DNA of 64,000 nt from Enoplolaimus lenunculus (taxonomy: Eukaryota > Nematoda > Enoplea > Enoplida > Thoracostomopsidae). Below, in pieces: positions 32,957 to 43,259 of the stretch (position 1 is the stretch's first letter; each line of letters opens with the position of its first letter). The stretch lies in the NCBI GenBank assembly GCA_030248215.1, contig JASANG010002617.1, positions 1-64,000 on the forward strand, in the 5' to 3' direction. The translations under genes and the position numbers were made by a program. The notes under the pieces are model-generated. The model saw nothing but the letters and a program-made list of their open reading frames with translations, made no database searches and had not been told where the DNA came from.

Positions 32957-34186
32957 CTAAATTTTTACCGTTTTTGCTTCCCATGGCAACCGGTCCTTAC
33001 TTTTCGGATCCCGCTGCTCTAATGGTTCTATCTCTTTCGCCTGTACCTCTTTAATTACCTGCTCGATTGTACCTCTCTGTGCTGAAGGCGATTCACTCCC
33101 CTTTGGCACAGCCTCCAATTCACCCTGTGCTGAAGGTGATTCACTCCCCATCGGCACAGCCCCTATGTCACAGTCACCCTGTGACACTCTTTCTATTCCA
33201 GCTGTTTCATATCCTTGGACCGCTATTTGTTGAGCCGTCCCATGTATCGGTACTGTTTCTACTCCTTTTCCGATTTCTCCTTTAGTTTGCTCCGAGTGTT
33301 CTCCTCTCCGAGCGTAAAAATTATTTGCCCGTTCCTCTGGTCTCACATTTTCAATCCATTCGTGAGCCATACTCCCATTCTGCACCACCTGGCGTGCCCG
33401 CCATGATCGTACTATTCTCCGGTTTACCATGACCAGTGACCGATTATAGTCTAAGGTAATCCCGAAATCATTCAACATATCGTCCCCAAACATTAGCGCC
33501 GTCTGCATCTCCAGTGCGATGTGAATGTGAGCCATCTTTGTCGTGCCTCCCATCGTCACCAGATATTTCAGACACCCTATTGTCTGCTGCGCTATCTGGT
33601 TGTTATATGTCCTGCATGAAATCTTTATCGATTCATCCAGGGGCCAATCTGAAAAATATTTCTTATACGCCGATATGTGCATAAGCGACACATCCGCGCC
33701 CGAATCTAGCATCCCGGTAATCTGATAACTCCGTATACTCATCTCGATAAATAGCCCTGTTGCTTTTGTTGCGGCAGCGCGATCCACAAAATTTACACCA
33801 GGATTTCTCACCCCTGCTATTGATGGTGATGGATCCTCGTGCATCTTCCTTATCCGCATATTCTGTGCCCCATCATCCTGAGCTGCGGCCGTCGGTGATG
33901 CAATGCATGGCCCCAGCACCTCCGTCGACCTCTGCATTATGATCGGGCCTTGCACCTGATTACTACTTGCCGAAGTTATTGGAGGCAAGGGTGCATTCAA
34001 TCTTCGAACCGGCAACCGATTTGCTCTCCAGCAATTATCCGTTGTATGGCCCGCCCGGTTGCAAGGCGTGCACCACATTTGCCCCCTGCCTAGACCCGCT
34101 TGTCCTTGTCCTGTTCCTTGATTTCCCGTATTATTCATTTGTCCTGATTGTCCAGCATTATTTGTGCGATTCACCTTGTTGGACAT
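32957..34186 (-). pseudogene. G1 zinc knuckle and aspartic protease region
   Basis: CCHC knuckle CTPCNRAGHTTDNC near the start, then a retropepsin-type motif in GMLDSGADVSLMHI. Downstream sequence is a variable linker leading to RT, with short repeated SESPSAQ units. Confidence 0.8.
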
Positions 34187-34203
34187 TCCCGTGCTATATG
34201 GCC

Positions 34204-35728
34204 CTATCCTTCACAGAAGAAACACGACCCCTTTTCTCGCAACTTCCTTACCCTCTCTGAGTCCTGCGGCTGTTGATCTGACACGGGCTTTTGCCCCTGT
34301 CCACCCGCTTGCTCGCCGCTCTGTTCCTGGTTACTCATCGGTGGTCGAGCCCCCATTTGTCTCCGGTTATTACCCGAGCTCGACGCCTGTTTCTGCTGAT
34401 TATTTCCCGTACTACTCTGCTCCTCAGCCTGTTTCCCATCCGCTTTATCCTTTTTCTCTTTTTCTCTCCAATTCAATGTCCCGTCTGCTTCCAGTTGCCT
34501 TTGCAACTTGAGGGCGCGACGTCTCGAATCCTCAAACGATCCCACGATCCCGAGTTGTAACCTTTGTTTCAACTCCGAAAAAGCATTATTCACGAATGTC
34601 TGACATAACAAGTCCCGACACTCCTCGGTGTTCGCGAACTGCTTCTCTAGATATCTCACCCAATACGACTGTAACTCGTCAGCGTATTCGCTCACGTCAC
34701 CCTTTTGCCGAATCCTTTGGAATGCCGCCATCCTGTTCGACAAGTCCGTGGATTCCCCAAATCTCTCTTGAAATTCATGAACCAATTGCCCGAACTCCTC
34801 TGAGCCGTATGGTCCATACCGCTCCTCAAGTATATCCAGGTATTGATCAGCTAGCCCTTTTACATGGGTTCGAAAATGATTCAATTTCGATTCCACGTCT
34901 GAAATTTTTGCCGTTTGTATGACCCGTTCGAACTTCCGGTACCATACCCCGAAGTCCGTTCTCCCTTCAAAATTCTGCAGCGGCAGCTTTTGCGGCATTT
35001 TTACCACAATTTGTGGTGTATTTTGCCCCATGAACCCTAAACCTTGTGCTGCCCCTGCCATTGGATTACCCATTGTCTGCGCCACTGGTGTTCCGGCATA
35101 TCCCGTCACGCGTGGTGTCGGCATGACCGGCTCTTGCCAACTCGCATTTGCTTGAGCGGCCACTCCGGGTTGGGTCTGGTATGCCCGGTACATATTCCCC
35201 GTCACTTGTTGACCCAACACCGGTTGACTCAATTGACGTTGTCCCATATGAGTCAAATAGGGTAAGGATCCTACCCTTGCCGCTCCTTGATTCACTTGCT
35301 GCTGGTCCACCGGACATGGATGGCTTTGCATTGCAATCTTTTGTGTCCGGTCGACCCCCTGATACTCTTCCATCACCGGTTGAATGCTCGTCTCGCCTCT
35401 GTTAGACATCCGGCTAGCCCTGCCCGATCTATGACTGTCTAGATTCCGGCCGCCGGCTCATTTCCCCTTCCATTTTATTCCACCATTTCTTAAATTTTTC
35501 ACCCCGTTTCGATTTTATTCCCTTTGCGAAAATTCGGGTCAGCTCTCTTATTTCGTCATCCTCATCCTCTGATTCCTGGATAGAGGTAGCTCTCGAGCGT
35601 GGCTGTGGCACCCCCGGACTCTGACCTCTATCCCCTTCCATTGCTGTATCCTTTCCCAACACAACTTCTCCCGTCTGGGTGGACCCCTGTGAATTCATCA
35701 ACCCATGTGCCCGAACAAATTTTCGCAA
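34204..35728 (-). pseudogene. G1 gag region
   Basis: A Gln-rich N-terminal part, then a capsid-like retrotransposon gag segment (FEGRTDFGVWYRKFERVIQ ... FQERFGESTDLSNRMAAFQ) and a basic Gln/Ser/Gly-rich tail before the zinc-knuckle region. Confidence 0.75.
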
Positions 35729-36908
35729 AGTTTTCCTTCAAATCCGTCCCTTTTTGTCAAGCCTTGATTTGCCCAAAATTTTGCTAATATTTCCGATTTC
35801 TTGCGGCCTAGCCCCAAGTATCCGAAAGTTTAGCGGCTCTTTCAATCCCTTGATACTCTACGACCGTTTTTGCTAGGCGCTATACAGCGTCAAGCCCCAA
35901 AAATCCGTTTTGCCTTCCAAAAATTCCTGTTGCCGATTCTTTCCAATTCGCTATCCGCCAAAAGTGGCCGGTTGAGTATCCTGAATCGGTCTAAGTTTTG
36001 ATTTCCCGGAAAGTTTTGATTGCCAGTTACTCAGTGGAGTCCCAGGCACCTGATACAGTCCTTTCTAGGCCGAGTCAACACTTTCCGCCTGTTATTTTCC
36101 CCGATTTCTCGTCAAAATTCTGTACCACAACCGTTTTCAACAATGTTCGCCCTGTACTTTTGATACAGCGCGCCTCCGGTTTTCAAATTTTGACAGAGAT
36201 ACTTACGAACGTTAGCGTTCCTAAGTTTATCACTGTCACCTGTTTCTGTTCCTTTTTCCGCCGGTTTTCACACCTTAAGCCTTGTCAGTTATCAGTAAAC
36301 TACACCTAAAGGTAGCTAACTGAGTTACCCTGACTACGCCGTCAATCCGTCAAAATTCCGTTTTTCTCCCCGGTTATCCTTTATTCTCACAATCGTTTAA
36401 CGATTCTGAGTCCTTTATAATCCCCTGATCACTTTTTTAATTCTTTTTTCCTCAATATTCTCCGTTGTTTCAAAAATTTTCCTTTTTCCCGACCACACTT
36501 ACCAAACCAGCATTGAAACCATCGTGGTCACCATGTGAATAGTTCGTGATTTCGTAACTCAATGAAAGCACCAACTCCGCGTTTTAAATCCGTTTCCAAT
36601 GACGCTTATTCGCTCTGGTTCAACAAATGCAGTCGTTTTCCCCTTTTATTCCCCCCAGCACCGTGATAAAGCTATACAAGTAAAGCACAAGTATGACTAG
36701 ACAAGCATAACGCTGAACTGCCGACCTTATTATCTCCGAAGGTGCCGAAACCTTTTTTTAGGTGCTTTCCGCACGTCAACTACGATATCCTTAACCCTGT
36801 TGTTCAACTAAGTCACAAGCTAACACCGTACAAACAAATGTAAACTCAACGTGACAAACTCCAAATACACCGTAAATCCCCAAATAACCGTACAAAACCC
36901 CAAGAAAT
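35729..36908 (-). other. G1 leader / LTR-proximal non-coding region
   Basis: No supported frame. It lies between the G1 gag start and the LTR-like inverted-repeat block, so it should hold the primer-binding site and the rest of the 5' LTR, but I could not fix either boundary. Confidence 0.45.
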
Positions 36909-37200
36909 TCCCAAGTTCTACAGCCGAAACTAGCCCCGCTAGAATCGACTTATCCCAAGTAAACTCCAAATAATCCCCAGTTATCTCCTTAACACATTCC
37001 CCAAGTATCCCCATGTTCCCCTGATACTGCCCGAAGGCGATGCGCTATGCGCTTCTACTGCTGAATCCCTGGTTTACGCCGGTTTCACCGTGCTCACATC
37101 GAGCTACCGTGACCCTGGTTCCGTTTAAACACCTTTCTGCCTAAGTCGCCCGAGTCTCTACGCAATTCAATTCCAAGCAACAATAATCGCCAAGTTTATG
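36909..37200 (-). repeat. LTR-like block of G1, inverted relative to 38217-38496
   Basis: About 285 bp matching 38217-38496 in inverted orientation with few differences (shared words include CTATGCGCTTCTACTGCTGAATCC). Given its position upstream of G1 gag it is most likely part of the 5' LTR. Confidence 0.75.
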
Positions 37201-37255
37201 TGATGTATAACAAAATTGAAAACATTTTGTCTCTGCTTATCTTGGAAAGATTTCC

Positions 37256-37770
37256 CACGATTAAGATCTATTGCGGTCACATTTTCTGTATCTCCCAAAA
37301 ACATAAGAAAGGACGTAAAACTTTGTAAAATTCAACAGCTCTCGGGCAGCTAACAAAAGCATGCATTTCCTGGTTCCTCCAACCCCACCACACCATAATA
37401 AAACACCCCCAAAACCCCCCCAACACCCAAAAAACAAAACACTACGAATTATCTTCTCGTATCTGTATATTTTTTAAAGCACAAAATTTACAATTTCCAT
37501 CCGTTTCAGTAAAAAATTTAAGTCTATAGTTTGTGTAAAGTGATAGATGTCTTAAACCGAAATGAAGATTTCTAACCGACCCTTCAGGATATTTTGGCTT
37601 GGCCCACCTCCAGGACACTTTAACCCCTGTTTCACTAATGTTAAACAGCTTAGCCCAAATTTGGTTTATACACGTTATGCTGTTTGCATAAACGTGAGAG
37701 ATCCATATATGATATAAGGTCTTAGTAGTAACTGTAGGTGGCTGTGCCACACTCAAATATATTTCAACCT
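37256..37770 (-). pseudogene. LINE ORF2 C-terminal fragment
   Basis: A 104-residue frame, 37756-37442, ends in a cysteine motif (NCKFCALKN), and further reading at about 37360-37270 gives HAFVSCPRAVEFYKVL, the usual sequel in LINE C-terminal zinc regions (compare LEHVFVKC in LINE-1). A C-rich tract (37378-37440) lies between them. Only the end of an ORF2 is present. It lies between the two inverted LTR-like blocks. Confidence 0.6.
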
Positions 37771-38216
37771 AAAAACTAAAACAAAACTAAAACCAAACCT
37801 AAATCCACACCTTAAGGGAGTCCCCGGCTCCGCCTAGTCTCTCTTAGAACTTAAGTTAGGCTTAGGCGTTGCTAAACGGCGTAGAAAATTATAAATCGAT
37901 GCGTGGCAGCTGCGTCCGCAAGGTTCAGTATTCAGGGGCCTTGCGTGGCCAATTAATATATTATTGTCAGGTTTAATGCGCGAAATCGCATAGCTAGGGG
38001 TAGGGAGGGGACATTGTTGTTGTTGTGTTCTATTTATGCTAGTGGCGAATATGAGTGTCTCTAAGGGGACTGAGACGCCCGGGACACTCATAAATATGCA
38101 AATCAATTCCACATGGGGGCTGGGGTAGCCAGCCTCCATAATCATTATTGGATTATTAAGTTACGAAATGCGGCGTTTTGCTATTATTGAGTTGCACTTG
38201 GCGGATTGAGTTTGTA
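37771..38216. other. Non-coding spacer between the inverted blocks
   Basis: Contains short CCTAAA/TTAGGC-type hexamers (37775-37870). The minus-strand frame 38145-37834 has no recognisable domain and is not called as a gene. Confidence 0.45.
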
Positions 38217-38496
38217 CTTGGCGATTATTGTTGTTTGGAATTGAATTGCATAGACTCGAGCGACTTAGGCAGAAAGGTGTTTAAACGGAACCAGAGTCAC
38301 GGTAGCTCGATGTGAGCACGGTGAAACCGGCGTAAACCAGGGATTCAGCAGTAGAAGCGCATAGCGCATCGCCTTCGGGCAGTACCAGGGGAACTTGGGG
38401 ATACTTGGGGAATGTGTTAAGGAGATAACTGGGGATTATTTGGAGTTTACTTGGGATAAGTCGATTCTAGCGGGGCTAGTTTCGGCTGTAGGACTT
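38217..38496 (+). repeat. Inverted LTR-like block, partner of 36909-37200
   Basis: Reverse complement of 36909-37200, with similarity ending at GTAGGACTTGG near 38490. Probably a piece of an LTR of the same family inserted in the opposite orientation, or a rearranged copy of the G1 LTR. Confidence 0.75.
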
Positions 38497-39692
38497 GGAC
38501 AACTTTTAAGTCTTAAACCTTTGACACATATATTTCTAGAAAATTTCTGAAACAAAAGTCTGCAATTCAAAACATACAGGACTAAAGTTCGGTTTAAGAC
38601 ATTTTGCCGTTGTCGTCATAACACACATTGCACTACGTTATTTAATCACAAACCAGATGACAAAAGATACGATAATATAGAAACATGACTGGCTTAGCTG
38701 AACCACTTTAAAGGTTGTATTTTTTGAGTTACTAAACCAACAAAAAATTCATGAAAAAACTCCCGTTAGCTCGACCTGCTATAATATAAGCTTCGTACAT
38801 AGAGCACAAAAATGTGTAATATCAACAACATAAACAAAAGAAACTAACAGGATGCGACCAGTTAAAGGAAGCTATTATGGAAATTACTAAAGTTGCGCCA
38901 GTTAAGAATGGATTTATCTTTTCAACATGCTATTAAGTATAGCTTGAACTATGATTTGAGAATAACAACGAATCATGATCCACTAATTTTTCAGATCGGG
39001 TCGCATCATTGTAAACTAATCTAGCTAACAATAATGACGACGAAAAGAATTCTAATTCTATTTATCTGCGATCAGTGACCACCTGTCATACCAAAATGCG
39101 CGTGATCAGAATCTTTCTGGACGCTTCCGCAATGAGCCATATATTCTACAATGAAATCATCATAAAGAAGACACCAACGCATTAATTTATACAGCGATTA
39201 AAAGGTCTTAAGTGTCACTCATTTGCGTGTGTCTTCTGACAGTGAGATTATGAGTGAAGTGTACCGTTAATTAAATATTGCTTGCTGACAATGATATGTT
39301 TTTAGATTTAGCAAACTAGCTCTGTCGGCTATCACAAAAGCAAATTTGTTTGTAGTTGTTTTTCAGTGCTAGGTTAGCAAAAGATTATGGATGCAGTTTC
39401 AGTTTCAATATGTCACAGTTATCACCTGGTTTCAGCCTTGTTTTCCGTATTGCAGAAGATTTTAACACCAACTAAGAAGCGATCGAATATCCAGTTTCGG
39501 TATGAAACTAACGTATACCTTGACATTTGTGGTTGTGGTCACCAATATAATGAAACTGTTTTTAATACGTTGAAATACTTCACATTTTACTGCGAGTACA
39601 TTTCAGATCACGTCAACTAAAAATTTAAAATTAATTCGAGGAGAACAGTGCACGTACATATTAAATTAAATACGTACGTCCGATTATATTTG
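38497..39692. other. No gene seen
   Basis: AT-rich single-copy-looking DNA. The plus-strand frame 39387-39620 has no recognisable domain or splice support and is not called. Confidence 0.45.
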
Positions 39693-39700
39693 GTCTGCAT

Positions 39701-41341
39701 TATAGATGGACACTGGATATCCGGATATGAAAAATATCCGGATATGTATCCGAAATGCTTTTGTCTAAAATTTTTTGGAATAATTTGCATGGTTTCACCA
39801 CCAAAGTAGCTGGAGCTGACGAAAAAAATTCTGTATCCAAACGTCAGTCAGAATATTAAGCAAACAATCTTTCATAATTGTTCCATGATGATTCAAAATC
39901 TTTATTTCTTAAGCAAAAATTGTAATAATAGAAACCTCTACGGCCCTAAAAGTAACATGGACCTGAGTTTCTGTAGAATTCACTATACGTCTGGGTTTCC
40001 CACAGGCCTAGATAGCTTTATCCGTAAATTCAATGTAACGCTAACTTACCTCTGGGACGTTTTAACGGTTTTATTAAACACAAAGTTTTTCTGAGTTAAC
40101 ACTTCGTGTATCCGAGAATGATCATAGCAAGTTTACTGAGAACAGTATGATATAGACTACAGATGAACGCCGGATTTCCGGTCCGGATAAGAAAAATGTC
40201 TAAGGACCCTTACCATACAATTTGTCCCCACCCCCCACATAAATTTTGTGATAAAATGATATGGTCATTCATTACCTTACAATTTGTCCTCTCATCATAA
40301 CACTTTCGTTATAAAATAGGGTCCTACCTCATAATTTTCCCGCTAAGAAAATTTTTTGGAGAAAAATTGCGTTTCAAAATATATACCATCCCGTCCATTT
40401 AGAAATTTCTGGATTCGCTACTGAAAGCGCGACACCAGTATAAGTAACATGGGCTGATGTTTGTACGACTTAGCGTAAGTGTATTTCAATCTGGTTCTTT
40501 GTTCTTGGAACTAAAACGATTCAAGTACATATATGTAGTTCGAGGGAAGGGTTATATTCGATGGAATATCTATTGCAGTGGTTTAAATAAGGCAAAGGAC
40601 AAGCCAAATCAACTCAATTTTAAGTTGTCAATGCCAGTATTTATTTAGTAGTCTGTAGCAATATTCTAAACTGAATACCCAGAACTATTGAGGTGCTGTA
40701 GTGACTAGTGAATGACCCGAATATCAGGTGGGACTGATATTTATTTGACCTCTCCAGAGGTAACCCCTGTTATTCGGTTACGGACTTTTATTTAATTTAT
40801 TTTTATCCCGTCCTCCGCCACACTTCGTTACACATATATCCGGTATTGTAACTAACCCTTGAATTGAATGTTTATTTGCCCTTCAAAGTTTTGCAGTCAC
40901 CTTTATTTGGTTCTGCAGTCATCTATGCGCTACAATTAGGAACAATTGACATTTATGGACTCTAATTAGGGTTTATTTATGGACTCTAATTAGGGTTTAG
41001 GGACTCTATACGCTTACGGACTCTTATTAGGGATACGGACTCCTATTGATTGGGACTCAAAATGGGTATCCCCTCTTATTCGGGTCACTACAGTACTGGC
41101 ATAATAAATGCAGATTTTTAGAATTGTATCTTTTATACTCATATCAATTTGCTTGAGGGTCTGGGTACTTCCTTTAGAGCAACAAGTTAAAACAAATGCT
41201 TAAGAAACGAAAATTGAGGTTCGGAAACTAAAAAAAACAAAATCGAGTTTTGGATATCCGAAATAGAAAATTTCATTTCGGATATCCGGATAAATATCGC
41301 CGGATATCCGGATATGAAAAAATATCCGATGCCCATCACTA
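39701..41341. mobile_element. 1.64-kb non-autonomous hAT-type transposon with 8-bp target duplication
   Basis: A perfect 8-bp duplication GTCTGCAT flanks the element (39693-39700 and 41342-41349). The ends are imperfect inverted repeats: TATAGATGGACACTGGATAT at the left, and TAGTGATGGGCATCGGATAT as the reverse complement of the right end (15 of 20 match). Both ends continue into ATCCGGATAT-rich subterminal repeats. An 8-bp duplication with this end type is characteristic of hAT elements. No transposase frame is present. A second inverted-repeat element lies inside. Confidence 0.82.
40696..41093. mobile_element. Nested ~400-bp inverted-repeat element
   Basis: Ends CTGTAGTGAC / GTCACTACAG, with CCGAATA close inside both ends. 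The right half holds a short array of GGACTCTAATTAGGG-like words (about 40960-41055). A related right end (CCCTCCTCTTATTCGGGTCA) occurs at 42790-42815. The target duplication is not clear. Confidence 0.5.
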
Positions 41342-41810
41342 GTCTGCATTATAACACTATGTGGAAACTCGTAATAAACCTATAGACATACTTCTGAAAT
41401 CTCTGTTTCGTTCTTCATAATATTTCTTTTTATACTGAGGGTCATTCACTAAAAATAAAAGTTAATCATCAGCTTCACACTAGTAATGTTTGTTGTTGTT
41501 GAAGAAAACTTCACAAACGACCGTAAGCAATAACGAACATATTAATTGATTACAGTATATATTTCATCATGGTACTTGTTTAACTTCCATACACATCAGA
41601 AAGCTGAGCCTGACCCTAAGCTTGAGGCTAAGCGTTATTTGAAACCTAACGTAAGATTAAGCCTGACGTTTAAATAATATAAACAATGTTGGAAGACAAA
41701 ACTTTCGCCTTCTATTTAACACTAGCGTTGTGCGGGGAAAGTAAACAAGTACCCATTGCATCAGACATTACAATTTATTTCAACAGCAATAGTGAATACC
41801 AACAACTTAC
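41342..41810. other. No exon identified; downstream of the 41811-42027 exon
   Basis: Should include the first intron of the minus-strand gene whose exon ends at 41811. Degenerate GCCTAA/CTTAAG hexamers occur at about 41600-41675. No following exon could be recognised. Confidence 0.4.
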
Positions 41811-42027
41811 CTGCTTTAGTAATCTTCCACATAATCGGAGAAGTCAAAACGCACGAGTAGAAAAAATATCGCCACACAGGATTTGCGTGCCAATAAAAGA
41901 AGTAAGGAAAGTTTCTCAAACTGGCACCCAATGTTTGCGCGTGTCGCATTGAACGAGGGTGAACACCTGGCGGAGGAGGTTGCCCTGTTGCCACTGCAAG
42001 TGCGGGTTCACCCTTAGGGACTGACAT
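41811..42027 (-). CDS. First coding exon of a small membrane protein, unknown family
   Basis: ATG at 42027-42025, open for 72 codons plus one base, then a consensus donor GCAG|GTAAGTT at 41811/41810. The peptide is a Pro/Gly-rich start, then SLRNFPYFFYWHANPVWRYF and a hydrophobic stretch YSCVLTSPIMW, which looks like a single membrane-spanning segment as in small mitochondrial inner-membrane proteins; that is inference only. The good donor and single-copy appearance make this a likely host exon. I did not find the next exon. An alternative plus-strand frame (41686-41952) overlaps it but has no domain. Confidence 0.5.
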
Positions 42028-42659
42028 TATTGAGTAGGAAACAAACTGAAGATTTATGTTTAAGGATAAGTTACAATCTGTATTCTGTTCTAAAACTCAA
42101 CCGATGGTTATAAATTTGGGATGTGCCGATTAATCTGCATCTGCAATACTCGGCAGTTTTCGTAATTTCATTTCTTGGCATATATTAGTGTGTCTGACCA
42201 GCGAACTGTTATCTCTCTTGCGTTTGTGTTTGAAAAATAAGTTAAATAAACCATTCTCATAAAATTATAATCGTTTATAGTGGTTAGGTTTTAAGTATTC
42301 GCATAACGATTGGCATATTTTCAAAATAAAAATCGGCATCTGCAACAATTTTGGTATCGGCGAATCCCTATTAATCATAATATTAAAACAGAACTGAAGT
42401 CGCCAACATGTTTGTTGCAAACGCTGGCGGTTGCTGAAATGGTTAAATAAAGCATGTATCTATGAAAAATGTGTGGCTCAATCTCGCGAATCAGTTATTC
42501 GTTTTCTATATACAGTACGTACCTCTACCTCAGGACACCTATATATACAGCTTGATTAAACCTTTTTCATAAAATTATAGCAGTTTATGGTGGTTAGGTT
42601 TTAATTCTTCGCATAATGATGTAATGTAGTATCCTATATCATAAAGTTCGAGCGAATAA

Positions 42660-42660
<1 letters not shown>
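42028..42660. other. Gene-free; one ~60-bp repeated word
   Basis: Two diverged copies of a block CATAAAATTATA..GTTTAT.GTGGTTAGGTTTTAA lie near 42257 and 42570. Otherwise nothing recognisable. Confidence 0.45.
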
Positions 42661-42691
<31 letters not shown>

Positions 42692-42692
42692 A

Positions 42693-42778
<86 letters not shown>
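42661..42778. repeat. (TATC)n microsatellite
   Basis: About 118 bases of nearly pure TATC repeats, with one interruption near 42690. It lies next to a TTATTCGGGTCA end related to the nested element at 40696-41093. Confidence 0.97.
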
Positions 42779-43029
42779 ATAAACATCAGTCCCCTCCTCT
42801 TATTCGGGTCAATACAGTATATGCCATAAACCAGATTTTTGCATAGCCTATTTGTCAGTTGCTATAAATGTGTTCATAATCAGCCAAACTAATTTTCATT
42901 TGATTTTTCTTCGGTATCCGCTGTAATTGGACCATAAACGTAAGCTTATTACTATAAAGTCGTGCTTAACAGTTACCTCTGCGTACCGCAAAAGTCAAAC
43001 TCTCCCTTAGATCATTATAAACGCAAAGA
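42779..43029. other. Spacer outside the partial LTR
   Basis: Starts with the element end CCTCTTATTCGGGTCA (42790-42815). The rest does not match the missing part of the 5' LTR at 51185-51516, so LTR homology truly stops at about 43030. Confidence 0.45.
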
Positions 43030-43259
43030 CAAAACAAAATCTTCTTGCTTGTGAAAATACCTCGCACACCGCGGCGCTGCAAAAATATGAAAATGCCACA
43101 CTGACCTTTTCATAATTTCCAGAAACTCAAATCAAAACATCTTAGTAAAAATTAAACAAAACAAAAACATGTAAAATAACAAATAAGAAAAGTACGTATT
43201 TTAACGATAATTCCTGCGGATCCAATACAGTCGATAATAGTGCAGTCCTTAACGTCACA
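43030..43259 (-). repeat. G2 3' LTR, partial
   Basis: Matches the start (U3 side) of the 5' LTR at 51517-51746 over its full 230 bp, starting TGTGACGTTAAGG on the minus strand. The U5-side remainder is absent. Confidence 0.88.

Larger units (their letters stand above)
28913..37203 (-). mobile_element. Ty3/gypsy LTR retrotransposon (element G1), broken, 3' part missing
   Basis: Order on the minus strand: a 5' LTR-like region (about 37203 inward), a leader, gag, a zinc knuckle plus protease, RT, RNase H and integrase. It stops inside the integrase at the LINE-2 tail (28912), so no 3' LTR is visible. It is broken at several places and carries a threefold internal tandem segment. With only one LTR edge in reach no LTR-based age can be given, but protein motifs remain clear, so it is not ancient. 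Confidence 0.85.

Noticed and set aside
29422-35876. Many plus-strand frames of 60-128 residues
   Set aside because: They are antisense to the G1 gag and pol coding regions and repeat with the tandem RT segment; none has a domain.
37834-38145. 103-residue minus-strand frame between the inverted blocks
   Set aside because: No domain, no splice or promoter support, and hexamer-repeat content; left as non-coding.
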